From JAXDJH01 sp034663635 (GTDB taxonomy: Bacteria; Actinomycetota; CADDZG01; WHSQ01): a stretch of DNA of 64,000 nucleotides. The stretch is taken from contig JAXDJH010000017.1 of NCBI GenBank assembly GCA_034663635.1, positions 62,001-126,000 of the forward strand, given 5' to 3'. This document shows, one piece after another, positions 8,198-17,568 of this stretch. The notes under the pieces were generated by a model. It saw only the letters and a list, made by a program, of their open reading frames with translations, was not told the DNA's origin and did not search any database. A program made the position numbers and the translations under genes. How positions within the stretch are numbered: the stretch's first letter is position 1; every line of letters begins with the position of its first letter.

Positions 8198-9163
8198 ATG
8201 GGCAGGTACATAGTGCGCAGGTTGCTCTACGTGTTCCTCGTGGTCCTCGTGATCACGCTGGCGACGTTCCTTATCTTCTTCGTTATGCCTCCGGGAGATC
8301 CGGTCACTGCGTTCTCCGGTCGCACGCCGACTCCCCAGATCCTGCATGCGGTCGAGAAGCAGTTCGGTTTCGACAAGCCGCTGTACGTGCAGTACGGCAA
8401 GTTCGTGAAGAACATCTTCTTCGGAGATGAATTCGGCTGGCCCGGCTTTGGCTACTCGTACGTAACCCGATCTCCGGTGCGGGAGGAGATCTTCGGACGG
8501 ATCGGAGTCACCCTCCAACTGGCGGTGGGGGCCGCGATCATGTGGGTGATCGTGGGCGTCTCGATCGGGATCGTGTCCGCGCTCAATCGTCGAAAACTCG
8601 TCGATCGCGCCGCCATGGGTTTCGCGCTGTTCGGAGTATCCGCGCCGACGTTTGCAGTTGGCTTGGCAGCTCTGTACATCTTCTGGCAACAGTTCCACCT
8701 CTTACCCGGGACGGGCTATATCCCCTTAAGCGAGAACGCGGGTGAGTTCTTCTCGCACATGATCCTTCCGTGGTCGGTGCTCGCGCTTTCGTTCGCGGCC
8801 TTCTATGCCCGGATGGTGCGAGGCAACCTCTTGGAGGCTTTGGGGGAGGACTACATCCGCACAGCCCGGGCCAAGGGGCTCTCCGAGAAGAAGGTGATCG
8901 GTAAGCACGGTCTTCGAGCGAGTCTGACTCCGATCGTCACGATCTTCGGTCTCGACTTCTCTCTGCTGTTGGGTGGTGCTGTCTTGACGGAGCGGGTGTT
9001 CAACCTGCCCGGCTTGGGCGCTCTTGTCGTTCAGAGCGTGGCGAGAAGCGACCTGCCCGTCATCTTGGCGACGACCGTGATTGCTTCGCTGTTCGTCACG
9101 GTGATGACCCTCGTCGTCGACATCATTTACGGCTTCCTGGACCCGCGTGTCCGGTACACGTAG
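8198..9163 (+). CDS. ABC transporter permease, DppB/OppB type
   Basis: 321 residues from ATG 8198, chosen because MGRYIVRRLLYVFLVVLVITLATFLIFFVMP is the typical start of the family and AGAGGAA lies just upstream. Six membrane segments are expected; the EAA motif is DYIRTARAKGLSEKKVIGKH. The N-terminal GDPV loop (MPPGDPVTAFSG) is typical of this subunit. It pairs with the DppC-type permease at 5170. The ATPase gene follows 12 bp later. Confidence 0.94.
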   Translation: MGRYIVRRLLYVFLVVLVITLATFLIFFVMPPGDPVTAFSGRTPTPQILHAVEKQFGFDKPLYVQYGKFVKNIFFGDEFGWPGFGYSYVTRSPVREEIFGRIGVTLQLAVGAAIMWVIVGVSIGIVSALNRRKLVDRAAMGFALFGVSAPTFAVGLAALYIFWQQFHLLPGTGYIPLSENAGEFFSHMILPWSVLALSFAAFYARMVRGNLLEALGEDYIRTARAKGLSEKKVIGKHGLRASLTPIVTIFGLDFSLLLGGAVLTERVFNLPGLGALVVQSVARSDLPVILATTVIASLFVTVMTLVVDIIYGFLDPRVRYT

Positions 9164-9175
9164 GCTCCCCGGCTA

Positions 9176-10198
9176 ATGGCTGAAACTCTCCTTGAAGTAA
9201 AAGATCTCAAGGTCCACTTCAACACGCCCGACGGCGTCGTGAAGGCCGTCGATGGTGTGAGTTTCACTCTGGAACGCGGCGAGACGCTCGGCATCGTCGG
9301 CGAGTCCGGCTCCGGCAAGTCGGTGACCTGTTTGACGGCCCTCCGCCTGATCAACCTCGAAACCGCTGAAGTCTCCGGTCAGGTGCTCTTCAAAGGCCGG
9401 GATCTGCTCAAGCTCAGTAACGAAGAGCTCCGGAAGATCCGCGGCAAAGAGTTATCGATGATCTTCCAGGACCCATTCGCTTGTCTTCACCCTCTCTACC
9501 GCGTGGGGGCCCAGATCGACGAAGCGGTTCGAGCGCACGGAGACTTCTCGAAAGCGGATGCGAAGAAGCGAACGCTGGAGTTACTCAAGGCGGTTGGGAT
9601 ACCCCGTCCCGAGGAACGCTACCGGGACTATCCCCACCAGTATTCAGGCGGCATGCGGCAGCGAGCGATGATCGCCATGGCTCTGGTGCACAACCCAGAC
9701 GTGTTGATCGCCGACGAGCCCACCACCGCTCTCGACGTGACGGTTCAAGCCCAGATCCTCGAGCTGATCGAAAAAGTGAAAGAGGACTTCAACATCGGCG
9801 TCATGCTGATCACCCACGACCTCGGCGTCGTTGCGGACGTCTCCCAGAAGGTCATGGTGATGTACGCCGGTCGTCCGGTCGAGATCGGCACTCGAGACGA
9901 GGTTTTCGCTCAACCTCTTCATCCATACACCTGGGGACTGCTCGACTCGATCCCTGCAGTCGATCAAAAGGGCAAGCGGTTGATCCCGATCACCGGATCA
10001 CCACCGTCGATGATCCGCGTTCCGCAGGGGTGCGCGTTCCACCCCCGATGTCCTCACCGGTTCGAGCCATGCGACAAGGAAAGGCCGGACCTGATGGACA
10101 GGGGCGGCGGACACCCCGAGGCCTGTCACTTAACGGTTGAGGAGAAGAAGAAGCTGTGGGCGCAACGGGAAGCCAGCCGGACGAGGGCGGCATCGTGA
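9176..10198 (+). CDS. ABC importer ATP-binding protein, DppD/OppD type
   Basis: 340 residues. Walker A GESGSGKS, signature YSGGMRQRAMI, Walker B VLIADEPT and the switch His in LITHDLGVV are all present. The C-terminal oligopeptide-transporter extension with FHPRCPHRFEPCDKERP carries the Cys residues that bind an iron-sulfur cluster in some DppD proteins. It hydrolyses ATP as a heterodimer with the next protein. The stop overlaps the next start by 4 bp. Confidence 0.95.
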   Translation: MAETLLEVKDLKVHFNTPDGVVKAVDGVSFTLERGETLGIVGESGSGKSVTCLTALRLINLETAEVSGQVLFKGRDLLKLSNEELRKIRGKELSMIFQDPFACLHPLYRVGAQIDEAVRAHGDFSKADAKKRTLELLKAVGIPRPEERYRDYPHQYSGGMRQRAMIAMALVHNPDVLIADEPTTALDVTVQAQILELIEKVKEDFNIGVMLITHDLGVVADVSQKVMVMYAGRPVEIGTRDEVFAQPLHPYTWGLLDSIPAVDQKGKRLIPITGSPPSMIRVPQGCAFHPRCPHRFEPCDKERPDLMDRGGGHPEACHLTVEEKKKLWAQREASRTRAAS

Positions 10199-11277
10199 GT
10201 CAAGCAGCCGAGGTCACTTCCGTGCAGCAGCAACGGCCCGCCGGCGAGGTCCTGATCGAGGTCAACGACCTCAAGAAACACTTCCCGATAACACAAGGAA
10301 TCATCTTCAAGAAGGAAGTGGCGCGGGTTCACGCGGTGGACGGCGTCTCCTTCCAGCTCCGCCAAGGCGAGACGCTTGGTCTCGTGGGCGAGTCCGGCTG
10401 CGGCAAGTCGACGACGGCACGTCTCATCATGAAACTTCTCGAGTCGACGTCGGGCCAGATCTTGTTCGAGGGCCAGGACATCACGAAGTTCTCTCGCCGG
10501 CAGATGGTTCCGCTTCGGCGCGAGATCCAGATGATCTTCCAGGACCCGTATTCGTCGGTGAACCCTCGATCGACGGTCGGCCAGATCATCTCGGCGCCAT
10601 TCCAGATCCACAAAACGGAGGGCGAGACTCGCAAGAAGGTCCAAGAGTTGATGGACCGCGTTGGTCTCAACCCCGAGCACTACAACCGGTATCCGCACGA
10701 ATTCTCCGGTGGTCAGCGTCAGCGGATCGGGGTGGCTAGGGCCCTCGCCCTTCGTCCGAAGGTCATCGTTTGCGACGAACCCGTCTCGGCTCTTGATGTC
10801 TCGATCCAGGCTCAGATCCTGAACCTTCTGGAGGACCTGCAGGACGAGTTCAAGTTGACGTACCTCTTTATCTCTCACGACCTCGGTGTGGTGCGCCACA
10901 TTTCCGACCGCATCGCCGTGATGTACCTGGGCCACATCGTCGAGATAGCCGACGCCGACGAGCTCTACGAGAACCCCAAGCATCCGTACACCGCAGCTCT
11001 TCTTTCAGCGGTGCCGAAGGAGTTCGGCAGTTCGGACATCCGGCAGCGGATCGTGCTTACCGGAGACGTTCCTTCACCAGTGGATCCACCTTCGGGATGT
11101 CCGTTCCACCCGCGTTGCCCGCAAGCTCGGATGGTGGCAGGGGACAAGGGCGACGAGGTACCGGAGAATTGCCGGACGCATTACCCGCCGCTCACGGAGC
11201 TGACCCCCGCCCACTTCGCGGCTTGCCACTATCCGGTTGAGAAGGGCGACACTCTGGACAAGGCCGCGCACGCTTAA
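10195..11277 (+). CDS. ABC importer ATP-binding protein, DppF/OppF type
   Basis: 360 residues from GTG 10195, which overlaps the previous TGA (GTGA); an ATG 39 bp upstream in frame lies inside the previous gene and is less likely. Walker A GESGCGKSTTAR, signature FSGGQRQRIGVARAL, Walker B VIVCDEPVSALD, switch His in FISHDLGVV. The C-terminus has GCPFHPRCPQA, the family's zinc or cluster-like cysteine region. Last gene of the importer set. Confidence 0.95.
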   Translation: MSQAAEVTSVQQQRPAGEVLIEVNDLKKHFPITQGIIFKKEVARVHAVDGVSFQLRQGETLGLVGESGCGKSTTARLIMKLLESTSGQILFEGQDITKFSRRQMVPLRREIQMIFQDPYSSVNPRSTVGQIISAPFQIHKTEGETRKKVQELMDRVGLNPEHYNRYPHEFSGGQRQRIGVARALALRPKVIVCDEPVSALDVSIQAQILNLLEDLQDEFKLTYLFISHDLGVVRHISDRIAVMYLGHIVEIADADELYENPKHPYTAALLSAVPKEFGSSDIRQRIVLTGDVPSPVDPPSGCPFHPRCPQARMVAGDKGDEVPENCRTHYPPLTELTPAHFAACHYPVEKGDTLDKAAHA

Positions 11278-11300
11278 CCAGCTTTTGCGCGGGTGACCTG

Positions 11301-12155
11301 ATGACCTTCTCGATAGTTGCCTGGGATCCAACCGCGAAGCCGACTCCGGAGTGGGGCGTCGCGGTCGCTTCCAAGTTCCTCGCCGTCGGTAACGTCGTTC
11401 CCTGGCTTCGCGCGGACGTCGGAGCCGTCGCGACCCAGGCTCTCGCGAACCTTTCGTACGGCCCTGAAGGACTTCAGTTGTTGACCGAAGGGCTCGACGC
11501 AGATGCGGTGGTCGAACGATTGACCGCAGCAGACGACGGGAGGGAGGACCGTCAGCTCGGGGTGGTCGATGGGAAAGGGAAACCCGCGACGTTCACCGGT
11601 TCCCGTTGCTTCGATTGGGCTGGCGGCATGACGGGCGAGGGCTACTGCTGCCAGGGCAACATCCTCGTCGGACCCGAGGTGGTGGAAGCGATGGCGACGG
11701 CCTTCGAGGCGACGAACGGAGAGCTCGGCGCCCGTCTCCTAGCGGCCCTCACCGCAGGCGATAGAGAAGGTGGAGATCGTCGGGGTCGTCAATCGGCGAG
11801 CCTTCGTGTTGTTCGCGAAGGGGGCGGATACGGAGGTGGCGTCGACACGGTCGTGGACCTGCGGGTCGACGACCACCCGGCCCCCATCCCAGAACTCGAG
11901 CGCATCTATCGGCTCCAGGCCTTGTACTTCCCGCATCCAGATTCGCTCGAGTTCGTCGATATCGATGAGCCGCTCGGAAACGAGCTTCGCGGGCTTCTCG
12001 GGATGGCGAAATCGGGGACCGGTTACGACCCGGAACTGAGAGATGCGCTTTTCAGGTTCGTGGGAACCGAGAACCTCGAGGAGCGATGGACCGAAGACGC
12101 CAAGATCGAGAGAGCGGTTCTCGATTTCCTGCGGAGAAGCTCTAGCTCGACCTGA
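11301..12155 (+). CDS. DUF1028 family protein (Ntn-hydrolase-like fold)
   Basis: 284 residues. The start MTFSIVAWDP and the segments GVAVASKFLAVGNVVPW, GAVATQALANLSYGP and GDREGGDRRGRQSASL are the hallmarks of DUF1028. Members are predicted to adopt an Ntn-hydrolase-like fold, but no reaction is established. The C-terminal half (about residues 200-284) is the part that in the family is often annotated as peptidoglycan-binding. It follows the importer by 23 bp and may be cotranscribed. Its 3' end overlaps the convergent larC gene by 14 bp. Confidence 0.85.
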   Translation: MTFSIVAWDPTAKPTPEWGVAVASKFLAVGNVVPWLRADVGAVATQALANLSYGPEGLQLLTEGLDADAVVERLTAADDGREDRQLGVVDGKGKPATFTGSRCFDWAGGMTGEGYCCQGNILVGPEVVEAMATAFEATNGELGARLLAALTAGDREGGDRRGRQSASLRVVREGGGYGGGVDTVVDLRVDDHPAPIPELERIYRLQALYFPHPDSLEFVDIDEPLGNELRGLLGMAKSGTGYDPELRDALFRFVGTENLEERWTEDAKIERAVLDFLRRSSSST

Positions 12156-13311
12156 CCCGGTCGTAGGCCTTGATGGCTTCGGCGTAGACGTTCTTCAGCG
12201 ACATGCCGGTCGCTTTGGCGACTTTCACCGCATCGTCGTGTTCGGGGGCAGCGGTGACCACTTCACCGGCACGCTTCGCGAGTTTGACCCGAACGGGTAA
12301 CCCGGCTACCTCGACTTCAACCCATTCCCGCGTCAGCGCAGCTTTCCCAACCCGCTGGATCCGGGCGCCGAACGTGGTCGTTTCACGGAAGAGGGCATCC
12401 AGAACAGCGTCCTTGTTCGACTCGGTCGTAAGGGCCGAGACGGTGAATGCGGGCCGCCCCTTCTTCATGGTGATGGACGCCACCCAGGCGTCGTCCGCGC
12501 CGGAAGCTAGGAGCCGCTCGAGCGCGTAGGGGATCAGTTCCGGAGACATGTCGTCGACATTCGTTTCGATCAAGAGGTGAGTCGGTGGTTCGTCCGCAGA
12601 GACGCTCTCTCCGACAAGCACTCGCGTCACGTTTGCTTCGTCTGAGTCGCGATCGCCGGCCCCGTAACCGATCGAATCGATCTCCATCGAGGGTATGGAG
12701 CCGAACGAGTCGCAGTTGGCCACCAACAACGCGGCTCCGGTTGGCGTCACGAGCTCGTGGGTTCCGGCGCCATAGATCGGTACCCCTCGGAGGATCTCCA
12801 CGACCGCGGGGGCCGGAACGGGGAGAACGCCGTGTTCGGTCCGAACGGTCCCGGCGCCACTTGGCAGGGGACTTGCGATGATGCTCTCCAGCTTCAACGC
12901 CTCGACAGCGGAACAACAGCCCACGATGTCGATCAGCGCGTCCATGCCTCCCACTTCGTGGAAGTGAACCTCGTCGACTTCAACTCCGTGAACCGCGGCT
13001 TCGGCTTCGGCGAGGATCTTGAATGTGGCGAGAGAGCGGCGCGCCACGCGTTCTGGAAGTGCCGCCGCTTCGAGGACGCGCTTTATCTCGGCATAGTTGC
13101 GGTTCGACCCTCGGTCCGAAACGGTCACGTCCACCTTGGTGGCTCGTATCCCAGCTCGGTGAACGTTCGTTGTCTCAAGAGCCCAGCCAGTCACTCGCAG
13201 CAGCTCGAGGTCTCGACGTATCTGTTCGACGGATGCTCCGGCGTCGATCAAAGCGCCAAGCAACATGTCGCCTGCCACTCCCGACGGACAGTCGATGAAG
13301 GCGATCTTCAT
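12142..13311 (-). CDS. larC: Nickel-pincer cofactor nickel insertase LarC
   Basis: 389 residues from ATG 13311, which overlaps the larB TGA (ATGA). The conserved N-terminus MKIAFIDCPSGVAGDMLLGALIDAG and the motif VDEVHFHEVGGMDALIDIVG identify the family (DUF111). LarC inserts nickel into the pyridinium-3,5-bisthiocarboxylate mononucleotide to finish the cofactor of lactate racemase and related LarA enzymes. In Lactiplantibacillus plantarum it is made by frameshifting of two frames; here it is one continuous frame. No LarE or LarA gene is in the window. Confidence 0.95.
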   Translation of the reverse strand: MKIAFIDCPSGVAGDMLLGALIDAGASVEQIRRDLELLRVTGWALETTNVHRAGIRATKVDVTVSDRGSNRNYAEIKRVLEAAALPERVARRSLATFKILAEAEAAVHGVEVDEVHFHEVGGMDALIDIVGCCSAVEALKLESIIASPLPSGAGTVRTEHGVLPVPAPAVVEILRGVPIYGAGTHELVTPTGAALLVANCDSFGSIPSMEIDSIGYGAGDRDSDEANVTRVLVGESVSADEPPTHLLIETNVDDMSPELIPYALERLLASGADDAWVASITMKKGRPAFTVSALTTESNKDAVLDALFRETTTFGARIQRVGKAALTREWVEVEVAGLPVRVKLAKRAGEVVTAAPEHDDAVKVAKATGMSLKNVYAEAIKAYDRVRSS

Positions 13312-14066
13312 CGCGATCTCGTTTGGAGTATCCGTACTGCGGCCATCGCGGCTCCGAACCCGTTGTCGATGTTCGTCACCGTGAGGCCGGCAGAGCATGA
13401 GTTGAGCATCGCCAACAACGCCGCGAGCCCATCGAATGATGCCCCGTAGCCCACGCTCGTGGGCACCGCAACGACGGGAGCCGCCACGAGTCCGCCCACC
13501 AAGCTCGCTAGAGCCCCTTCCATCCCCGCGACGACGATGACAATGTCGGCCGACCGAAGGCGATCCTGGGCGGCGAGAAGACGGTGCACTCCGGCGACGC
13601 CGACGTCCACGATGCGATCGACCGAGATCCCCATCGCATCCGAAGTCGCTGCCGCTTCTTCCGCGATCGGAAGATCCGAGGTGCCCGCGGTCACGACCGC
13701 GACGGTGCCGAGCGCAGCCCTGCGTTCCGCGCGCCTGAGAGTAACGAGCCGCGCGAGCTTGGAGTATTCGGCCCCCGGGAACTCGGTCCACAACGCGCGC
13801 GCTCCCTCCTCTGTCACGCGTGTTGCGAGCACTGGTCCGGTGGTCTTCTCTAGAAGGCGCGCTGCGATGGCGATGAGTTGATCGGGATCCTTGCCTTCTC
13901 CGTAGATCGCTTCCGGAAATCCCTGACGCAACTCGCGGTGCAGATCGAGGTTCGCGAAACCGATGTCATCTGTTGGAAGTTTGGCGAGCTCTGCTAGCAC
14001 CTCGTCTGCCGTGCGGGTCCCCGCCAGCATGTCCGACAGCAGGTCCTCGACCTCATCTGGGCGCAT
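13308..14066 (-). CDS. larB: Pyridinium-3,5-biscarboxylic acid mononucleotide synthase LarB
   Basis: 252 residues from ATG 14066 (MRPDEVEDLLSDMLAGTRT). The C-terminal half is PurE-like (GTVAVVTAGTSDLPIAEEAA, VAGMEGALASLVGGLVAAPVVAVPTSVGYG), as expected for LarB, which carboxylates and hydrolyses nicotinic acid adenine dinucleotide at the start of the pincer-cofactor pathway. The N-terminus has YGEGKDPDQL, another LarB landmark. Coupled to larC by a 4-bp overlap. The divergent DUF4446 gene begins 24 bp away, so the promoter region is compact. Confidence 0.95.
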   Translation of the reverse strand: MRPDEVEDLLSDMLAGTRTADEVLAELAKLPTDDIGFANLDLHRELRQGFPEAIYGEGKDPDQLIAIAARLLEKTTGPVLATRVTEEGARALWTEFPGAEYSKLARLVTLRRAERRAALGTVAVVTAGTSDLPIAEEAAATSDAMGISVDRIVDVGVAGVHRLLAAQDRLRSADIVIVVAGMEGALASLVGGLVAAPVVAVPTSVGYGASFDGLAALLAMLNSCSAGLTVTNIDNGFGAAMAAVRILQTRSR

Positions 14067-14090
14067 AGCGCGAGTGTAGGATGACGCACC

Positions 14091-14612
14091 GTGCCAAACC
14101 TCGATCAGGACCAATTGACCCTTGCGGTGGCTATCGTCGGCGCCGCTGCCGTCATCGCTTTTCTAGTCTCAATCGCTCTGGCTTTCCGGCTTCGTCGCAT
14201 CCGCAAGGAGTACTCAGTCCTTCTCGGCGATGGGGACAGCGATCTCGTTGGTGCGGTGAGTGCTGCGATCAGACGGATCGATGACATGGGACAACGGGTG
14301 GACGGCGTCGCCGCAGCGAACCAGAAGATCGCTGAGATCGGGCGACTCGCGCTTCAGAAGTTCCATCTCGTTCGTTACGACGCATTCGACGACATGGGCG
14401 GCCGCCTTTCCTTCTCGGCAGCGGTTCTCGACGATCACGGCGACGGCGTGGTCATTACGTCGATCAATGGTCGTACCGAGACGCGCACTTACGCGAAGCC
14501 GGTCCGGAATCTCGAGTCCGATCACAACCTCTCGGAGGAGGAGCGCGCTGCGATCGCCGGGGCGTTCGCGGCGAACAACCGGACCGAGGCCAGCGCGGCC
14601 GTTCGGGGCTGA
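14091..14612 (+). CDS. DUF4446 family membrane-anchored protein
   Basis: 173 residues from GTG 14091. One N-terminal membrane helix (about residues 10-32) with a cytoplasmic basic flank RLRRIRKEY, then a soluble domain with the DUF4446 signature: KFHLVRYDAFDDMGGRLSFSAAVLDD, GVVITSINGRTETRTYAKPV. The family is common in Gram-positive bacteria, often near serS and parB-type genes, and has no known activity. The serS start lies 9 bp downstream, so the two are probably cotranscribed. Confidence 0.88.
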   Translation: MPNLDQDQLTLAVAIVGAAAVIAFLVSIALAFRLRRIRKEYSVLLGDGDSDLVGAVSAAIRRIDDMGQRVDGVAAANQKIAEIGRLALQKFHLVRYDAFDDMGGRLSFSAAVLDDHGDGVVITSINGRTETRTYAKPVRNLESDHNLSEEERAAIAGAFAANNRTEASAAVRG

Positions 14613-14621
14613 CCGCCCAAC

Positions 14622-15881
14622 GTGATCGATCTTCGACTTCTGCGGGAGGACCCGGACGCGGTCCGCGCCGCCTACGAGTTACGTGGGGGTGTCGACGGAC
14701 TCGACGAGGTCATCGCGCTGGATGAACGCCACCGCCAGCGGCTTGGAGAGGTTGAAGAACTTAGGGCCGAGCAGAATCGGGCCTCCAAGGCGATCGGCAA
14801 GGCGAGCGCTGAGGACCGCCCGGCCGCTATAGCTGCCGCGAAGACCCTGGCCGACCGGCTCAAGGAACTCGAACCGGAACTTGAAAGGGCGGAGGCCGAG
14901 CTTGAAGACCGGTTGGCTCGGCTCCCGAACTTCCCGCATTCGGCGGTTCCTCGCGGTCTCACTGAAGAAGAGAACGTAGTCGAGCGCGAAGAGGGAACGA
15001 AGCCAGAGTTCGATTTCGAACCCAAGGACCACGTCGAACTCGGAGAAGCGCTTGGGCTATTCGACTCTGAACGAGGGGCGAAGACATCCGGCAGCAGGTT
15101 TGTCTATCTGATCGGGAATGGGGCGTTGCTCGAGTTCGCGCTGATCCGGTTCGTGATGGACATCCTCTCGAAGACCAACTTCGTTCCGGTTATCCCACCT
15201 GTTCTCGTGCGCGAACACGCGATGTACGGCACTGGGTTTCTTCCTACCGATGAGCACGAGTTCTATCGGGTCGAGCGAGACGATCTTTATCTCGTCGGCA
15301 CGTCCGAAGTCCCGATCGCGGCGATGCACGCTGAAGAAGTCCTAGACGAAGCGCAGCTCCCCGTTCGCTACGCGGGCTTCTCTTCTTGCTTTCGGAGGGA
15401 AGCTGGAACCTACGGGAAAGACACCAAGGGCCTCGTGCGCGTGCACCAGTTCGACAAGGTCGAGCAGTTCTCGTTCGCACACCCCGACAACTCGTGGGAC
15501 GAGTACGAAGTCATCCGTGGGAATCAGGAGAGGATCTTGAAGGCGCTGGGCATCCCTTACCAAGTGCTCGTGATGTGTGGAGGCGACCTTGGGGCTTCCG
15601 CGGCCATGAAGGTCGATCACGAGGCCTGGCTGCCGGGCGCGAAGAGGTTCATGGAAGTCACTTCCGCGACTAACGCCACCGATTACCAAGCCCGTCGCTT
15701 GAAGGTTCGTTTCAAAGGGGGCAGTAATAAAGGCCTGGTTCACACGTTGAACGGAACCGCGTGCGCGGTCGGCCGGATGATGGTCGCGCTACTGGAGAAT
15801 CACCAGCGGGCCGACGGCTCGGTAGCGATACCCGAGCCGCTGAGGCCCTATACCGGTTTCGACGAACTGCGCCCTAACTAG
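14622..15881 (+). CDS. serS: Seryl-tRNA synthetase
   Basis: 419 residues from GTG 14622 (MIDLRLLREDPDAVRAAYELRG). The N-terminal coiled-coil arm (about residues 30-105) contacts the long variable arm of tRNA-Ser. The class II catalytic core follows with motif 2 FSSCFRREAGTYGKDTKGLVR, the VHQFDKVEQF segment and motif 3 NGTACAVGRMMVALLENHQ. It charges tRNA-Ser with serine. Four tRNA-Ser genes occur in this window, the nearest 744 bp downstream. Its TAG stop shares the CTAG tetranucleotide with the convergent secreted-protein gene. Confidence 0.98.
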   Translation: MIDLRLLREDPDAVRAAYELRGGVDGLDEVIALDERHRQRLGEVEELRAEQNRASKAIGKASAEDRPAAIAAAKTLADRLKELEPELERAEAELEDRLARLPNFPHSAVPRGLTEEENVVEREEGTKPEFDFEPKDHVELGEALGLFDSERGAKTSGSRFVYLIGNGALLEFALIRFVMDILSKTNFVPVIPPVLVREHAMYGTGFLPTDEHEFYRVERDDLYLVGTSEVPIAAMHAEEVLDEAQLPVRYAGFSSCFRREAGTYGKDTKGLVRVHQFDKVEQFSFAHPDNSWDEYEVIRGNQERILKALGIPYQVLVMCGGDLGASAAMKVDHEAWLPGAKRFMEVTSATNATDYQARRLKVRFKGGSNKGLVHTLNGTACAVGRMMVALLENHQRADGSVAIPEPLRPYTGFDELRPN

Positions 15882-16498
15882 ACGCGGATCGTCTTCGATT
15901 TCGCAGCGCCGCAGTTCACCTCGGTGCCGTCGTCCTCGACGATCCTGCGAGCCGGCGTCTTGGCGTAGTACTTGCCGGCGGCCTTCTGGACCGGAAGCTT
16001 CCAAAGACCCTTCTTATTCGTGACCGACGTGCCGACCTTCTTGTCCTTGCGAGCGGTGTCTCGCTTCACGATCACGTTGCGGGCCTTGATGCAGATGTTG
16101 TCGTCCGACGTCACTTTTCCGTTGAACCCCGCCTTGGCGCCTTCCTGGGGGCCGGGCGGGTCGTAGCCGATCGTGATCTTGCTGTCGCAATCCACGGAGC
16201 CTCCACCGCCCGAGGTCGGAGTAGCGCTCGGCGTGCTGGTCGGCGGAGCGGACGATGAGCCTCCGCCACCCGGGAGGGTAGGCAGACCGGTCGGGAGTCC
16301 GCCTCCGGTTGAGGTCGGGGTGGGGGTCGCGCTGCCAGACGGGGTCGGGGTCTGCCCGCCGCCGCCTCCGCCGGATCCGCACTCGGCAGCTGCTGCCGAC
16401 GACGGCACTGCGCCTGTGTTGAGCAGCACGATCGCGGCAGCTGAAAACAGTGCAAGGATCAGCACCACTGTGGTCGTTCGGATGGAATCGGTTCTCAT
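15878..16498 (-). CDS. Secreted protein with Gly/Pro/Ser/Thr-rich linker
   Basis: 206 residues. Signal peptide (MRTDSIRTTTVVLILALFS, small-residue cleavage region SSAAAA near residue 38). Residues about 42-100 are a low-complexity linker of Gly runs and PTPTPS repeats, likely exposed and flexible. The C-terminal 105 residues (SVDCDSKITIGYDPPGPQEGAKAGFNGKVTSD... ending KSKTIRV) look like one small beta-sandwich with Cys residues that could form disulfides. AGGAGG lies before the ATG. No known family is recognised. The stop codon shares CTAG with the serS stop. Confidence 0.8.
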   Translation of the reverse strand: MRTDSIRTTTVVLILALFSAAAIVLLNTGAVPSSAAAAECGSGGGGGGQTPTPSGSATPTPTSTGGGLPTGLPTLPGGGGSSSAPPTSTPSATPTSGGGGSVDCDSKITIGYDPPGPQEGAKAGFNGKVTSDDNICIKARNVIVKRDTARKDKKVGTSVTNKKGLWKLPVQKAAGKYYAKTPARRIVEDDGTEVNCGAAKSKTIRV

Positions 16499-16624
16499 CT
16501 GTATGAGCCTCCTCTAGGGCGCGTTTTTCACCCATCAAGTCCTCTAACAAGGGTCCCCTGTCTGGGGTGCCGTGAAACACGGAGCAAGCAACCACGCCGT
16601 GTAACCGAGGGCTAACCTAATGTC

Positions 16625-16707
16625 GGAGGGCTACGGTAACTGGTAACCGGGCGGTCTTGAAAACCGCTGCTCGAAAGGGCTTGTGGGTTCGAGTCCCACG
16701 CCCTCCG
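16625..16707 (+). tRNA. tRNA-Ser (anticodon TGA)
   Basis: Acceptor GGAGGGC (16625-16631) pairs with GCCCTCC (16700-16706), discriminator G. Anticodon stem GCGGT/ACCGC encloses CTTGAAA, anticodon TGA. Long variable arm as in tRNA-Ser. CCA is not encoded. Confidence 0.95.
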
Positions 16708-16725
16708 CTGGGTTTAGCTAGCGTC

Positions 16726-17568
16726 CTATTTCTTTCCAGCGATGCAGCGCGCCAGGCCCGGAACCCGAATCTTGCCGTCCCTCTCGAACGCCCGCACTTT
16801 CGCCATGGCGTTTGCCCGAACTCGCTCCCGCGCAGATTCGTCGACCTCCTGTAGCGCCGCAACCGCGAGCGAGACGTGCTCGCTCATCACCTCCCAGTAC
16901 TCCTCGGGCGATTGCGTCGTGAGTTCGACGTTGACGTCCCACTCCGCTACATCCCGAAGCCCAGCGTCCTCGTAAAGAGCGCCCACATGTCCGGGGGCCG
17001 CGCACCGAAACATGTTCGGTCCATCTGGGTCTGTTGGCGGAACCTCTGCCTCGGTTGCGACCGCCTGCATGGCGATCGTCGTCCACGGGTTTTCCTCGGG
17101 CTTGATCCACACCGACGAGCAGAGACGTCCCCCCGGTTTGAGCACTCGCACGAACTCGGCCGTCGCCTCGGCCATGTCGGGAAAGAACATGTATCCGAAA
17201 CGCACTGAGACGCTGTCGAACGTGGCGTCGTTGAAGGGCAGATCGTCCGCGCTGCATACCTTCGTCTCGATATTTTCGATCCCTTGAGCCTCGGCCCGCC
17301 GCGCGGCTACGTCGAGCATCTCCGGGGCGAGGTCGGTCAGCACCACCCGTCCCTTCGGCGCCAGTCTCGCGATGCTCAGACCCGGCTCACCCGTGCCCGC
17401 GGCGATGTCGAGATGCTGCTGATCTTCGGTGATCCTGAGACCCTCGATGATCGCTTCGCCGACCGGGCTCAACTGCTCCATGATGATCGAGTCCCACTTC
17501 TCCCAGCTTGTAGAAAGCACGGCCCACGTCGCCCGTTGAGCGTCACGGATCTCATCGGCGCTGGGCAT
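16726..17568 (-). CDS. Class I SAM-dependent methyltransferase (UbiE-like)
   Basis: 280 residues from ATG 17568, whose T is also the last position of the upstream TGA (TGATG). The SAM-binding motif I is LDIAAGTGEPGLSIARLAP. Motif II/III region: VVLTDLAPEML, SADDLPFNDATFDSVSVRFGYMFFPD, and LKPGGRLCSSVW closes the Rossmann-like core. The layout is that of small-molecule methyltransferases of the UbiE/COQ5 group; the substrate is unknown. Cotranscribed with the DUF899 gene. Confidence 0.9.
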   Translation of the reverse strand: MPSADEIRDAQRATWAVLSTSWEKWDSIIMEQLSPVGEAIIEGLRITEDQQHLDIAAGTGEPGLSIARLAPKGRVVLTDLAPEMLDVAARRAEAQGIENIETKVCSADDLPFNDATFDSVSVRFGYMFFPDMAEATAEFVRVLKPGGRLCSSVWIKPEENPWTTIAMQAVATEAEVPPTDPDGPNMFRCAAPGHVGALYEDAGLRDVAEWDVNVELTTQSPEEYWEVMSEHVSLAVAALQEVDESARERVRANAMAKVRAFERDGKIRVPGLARCIAGKK

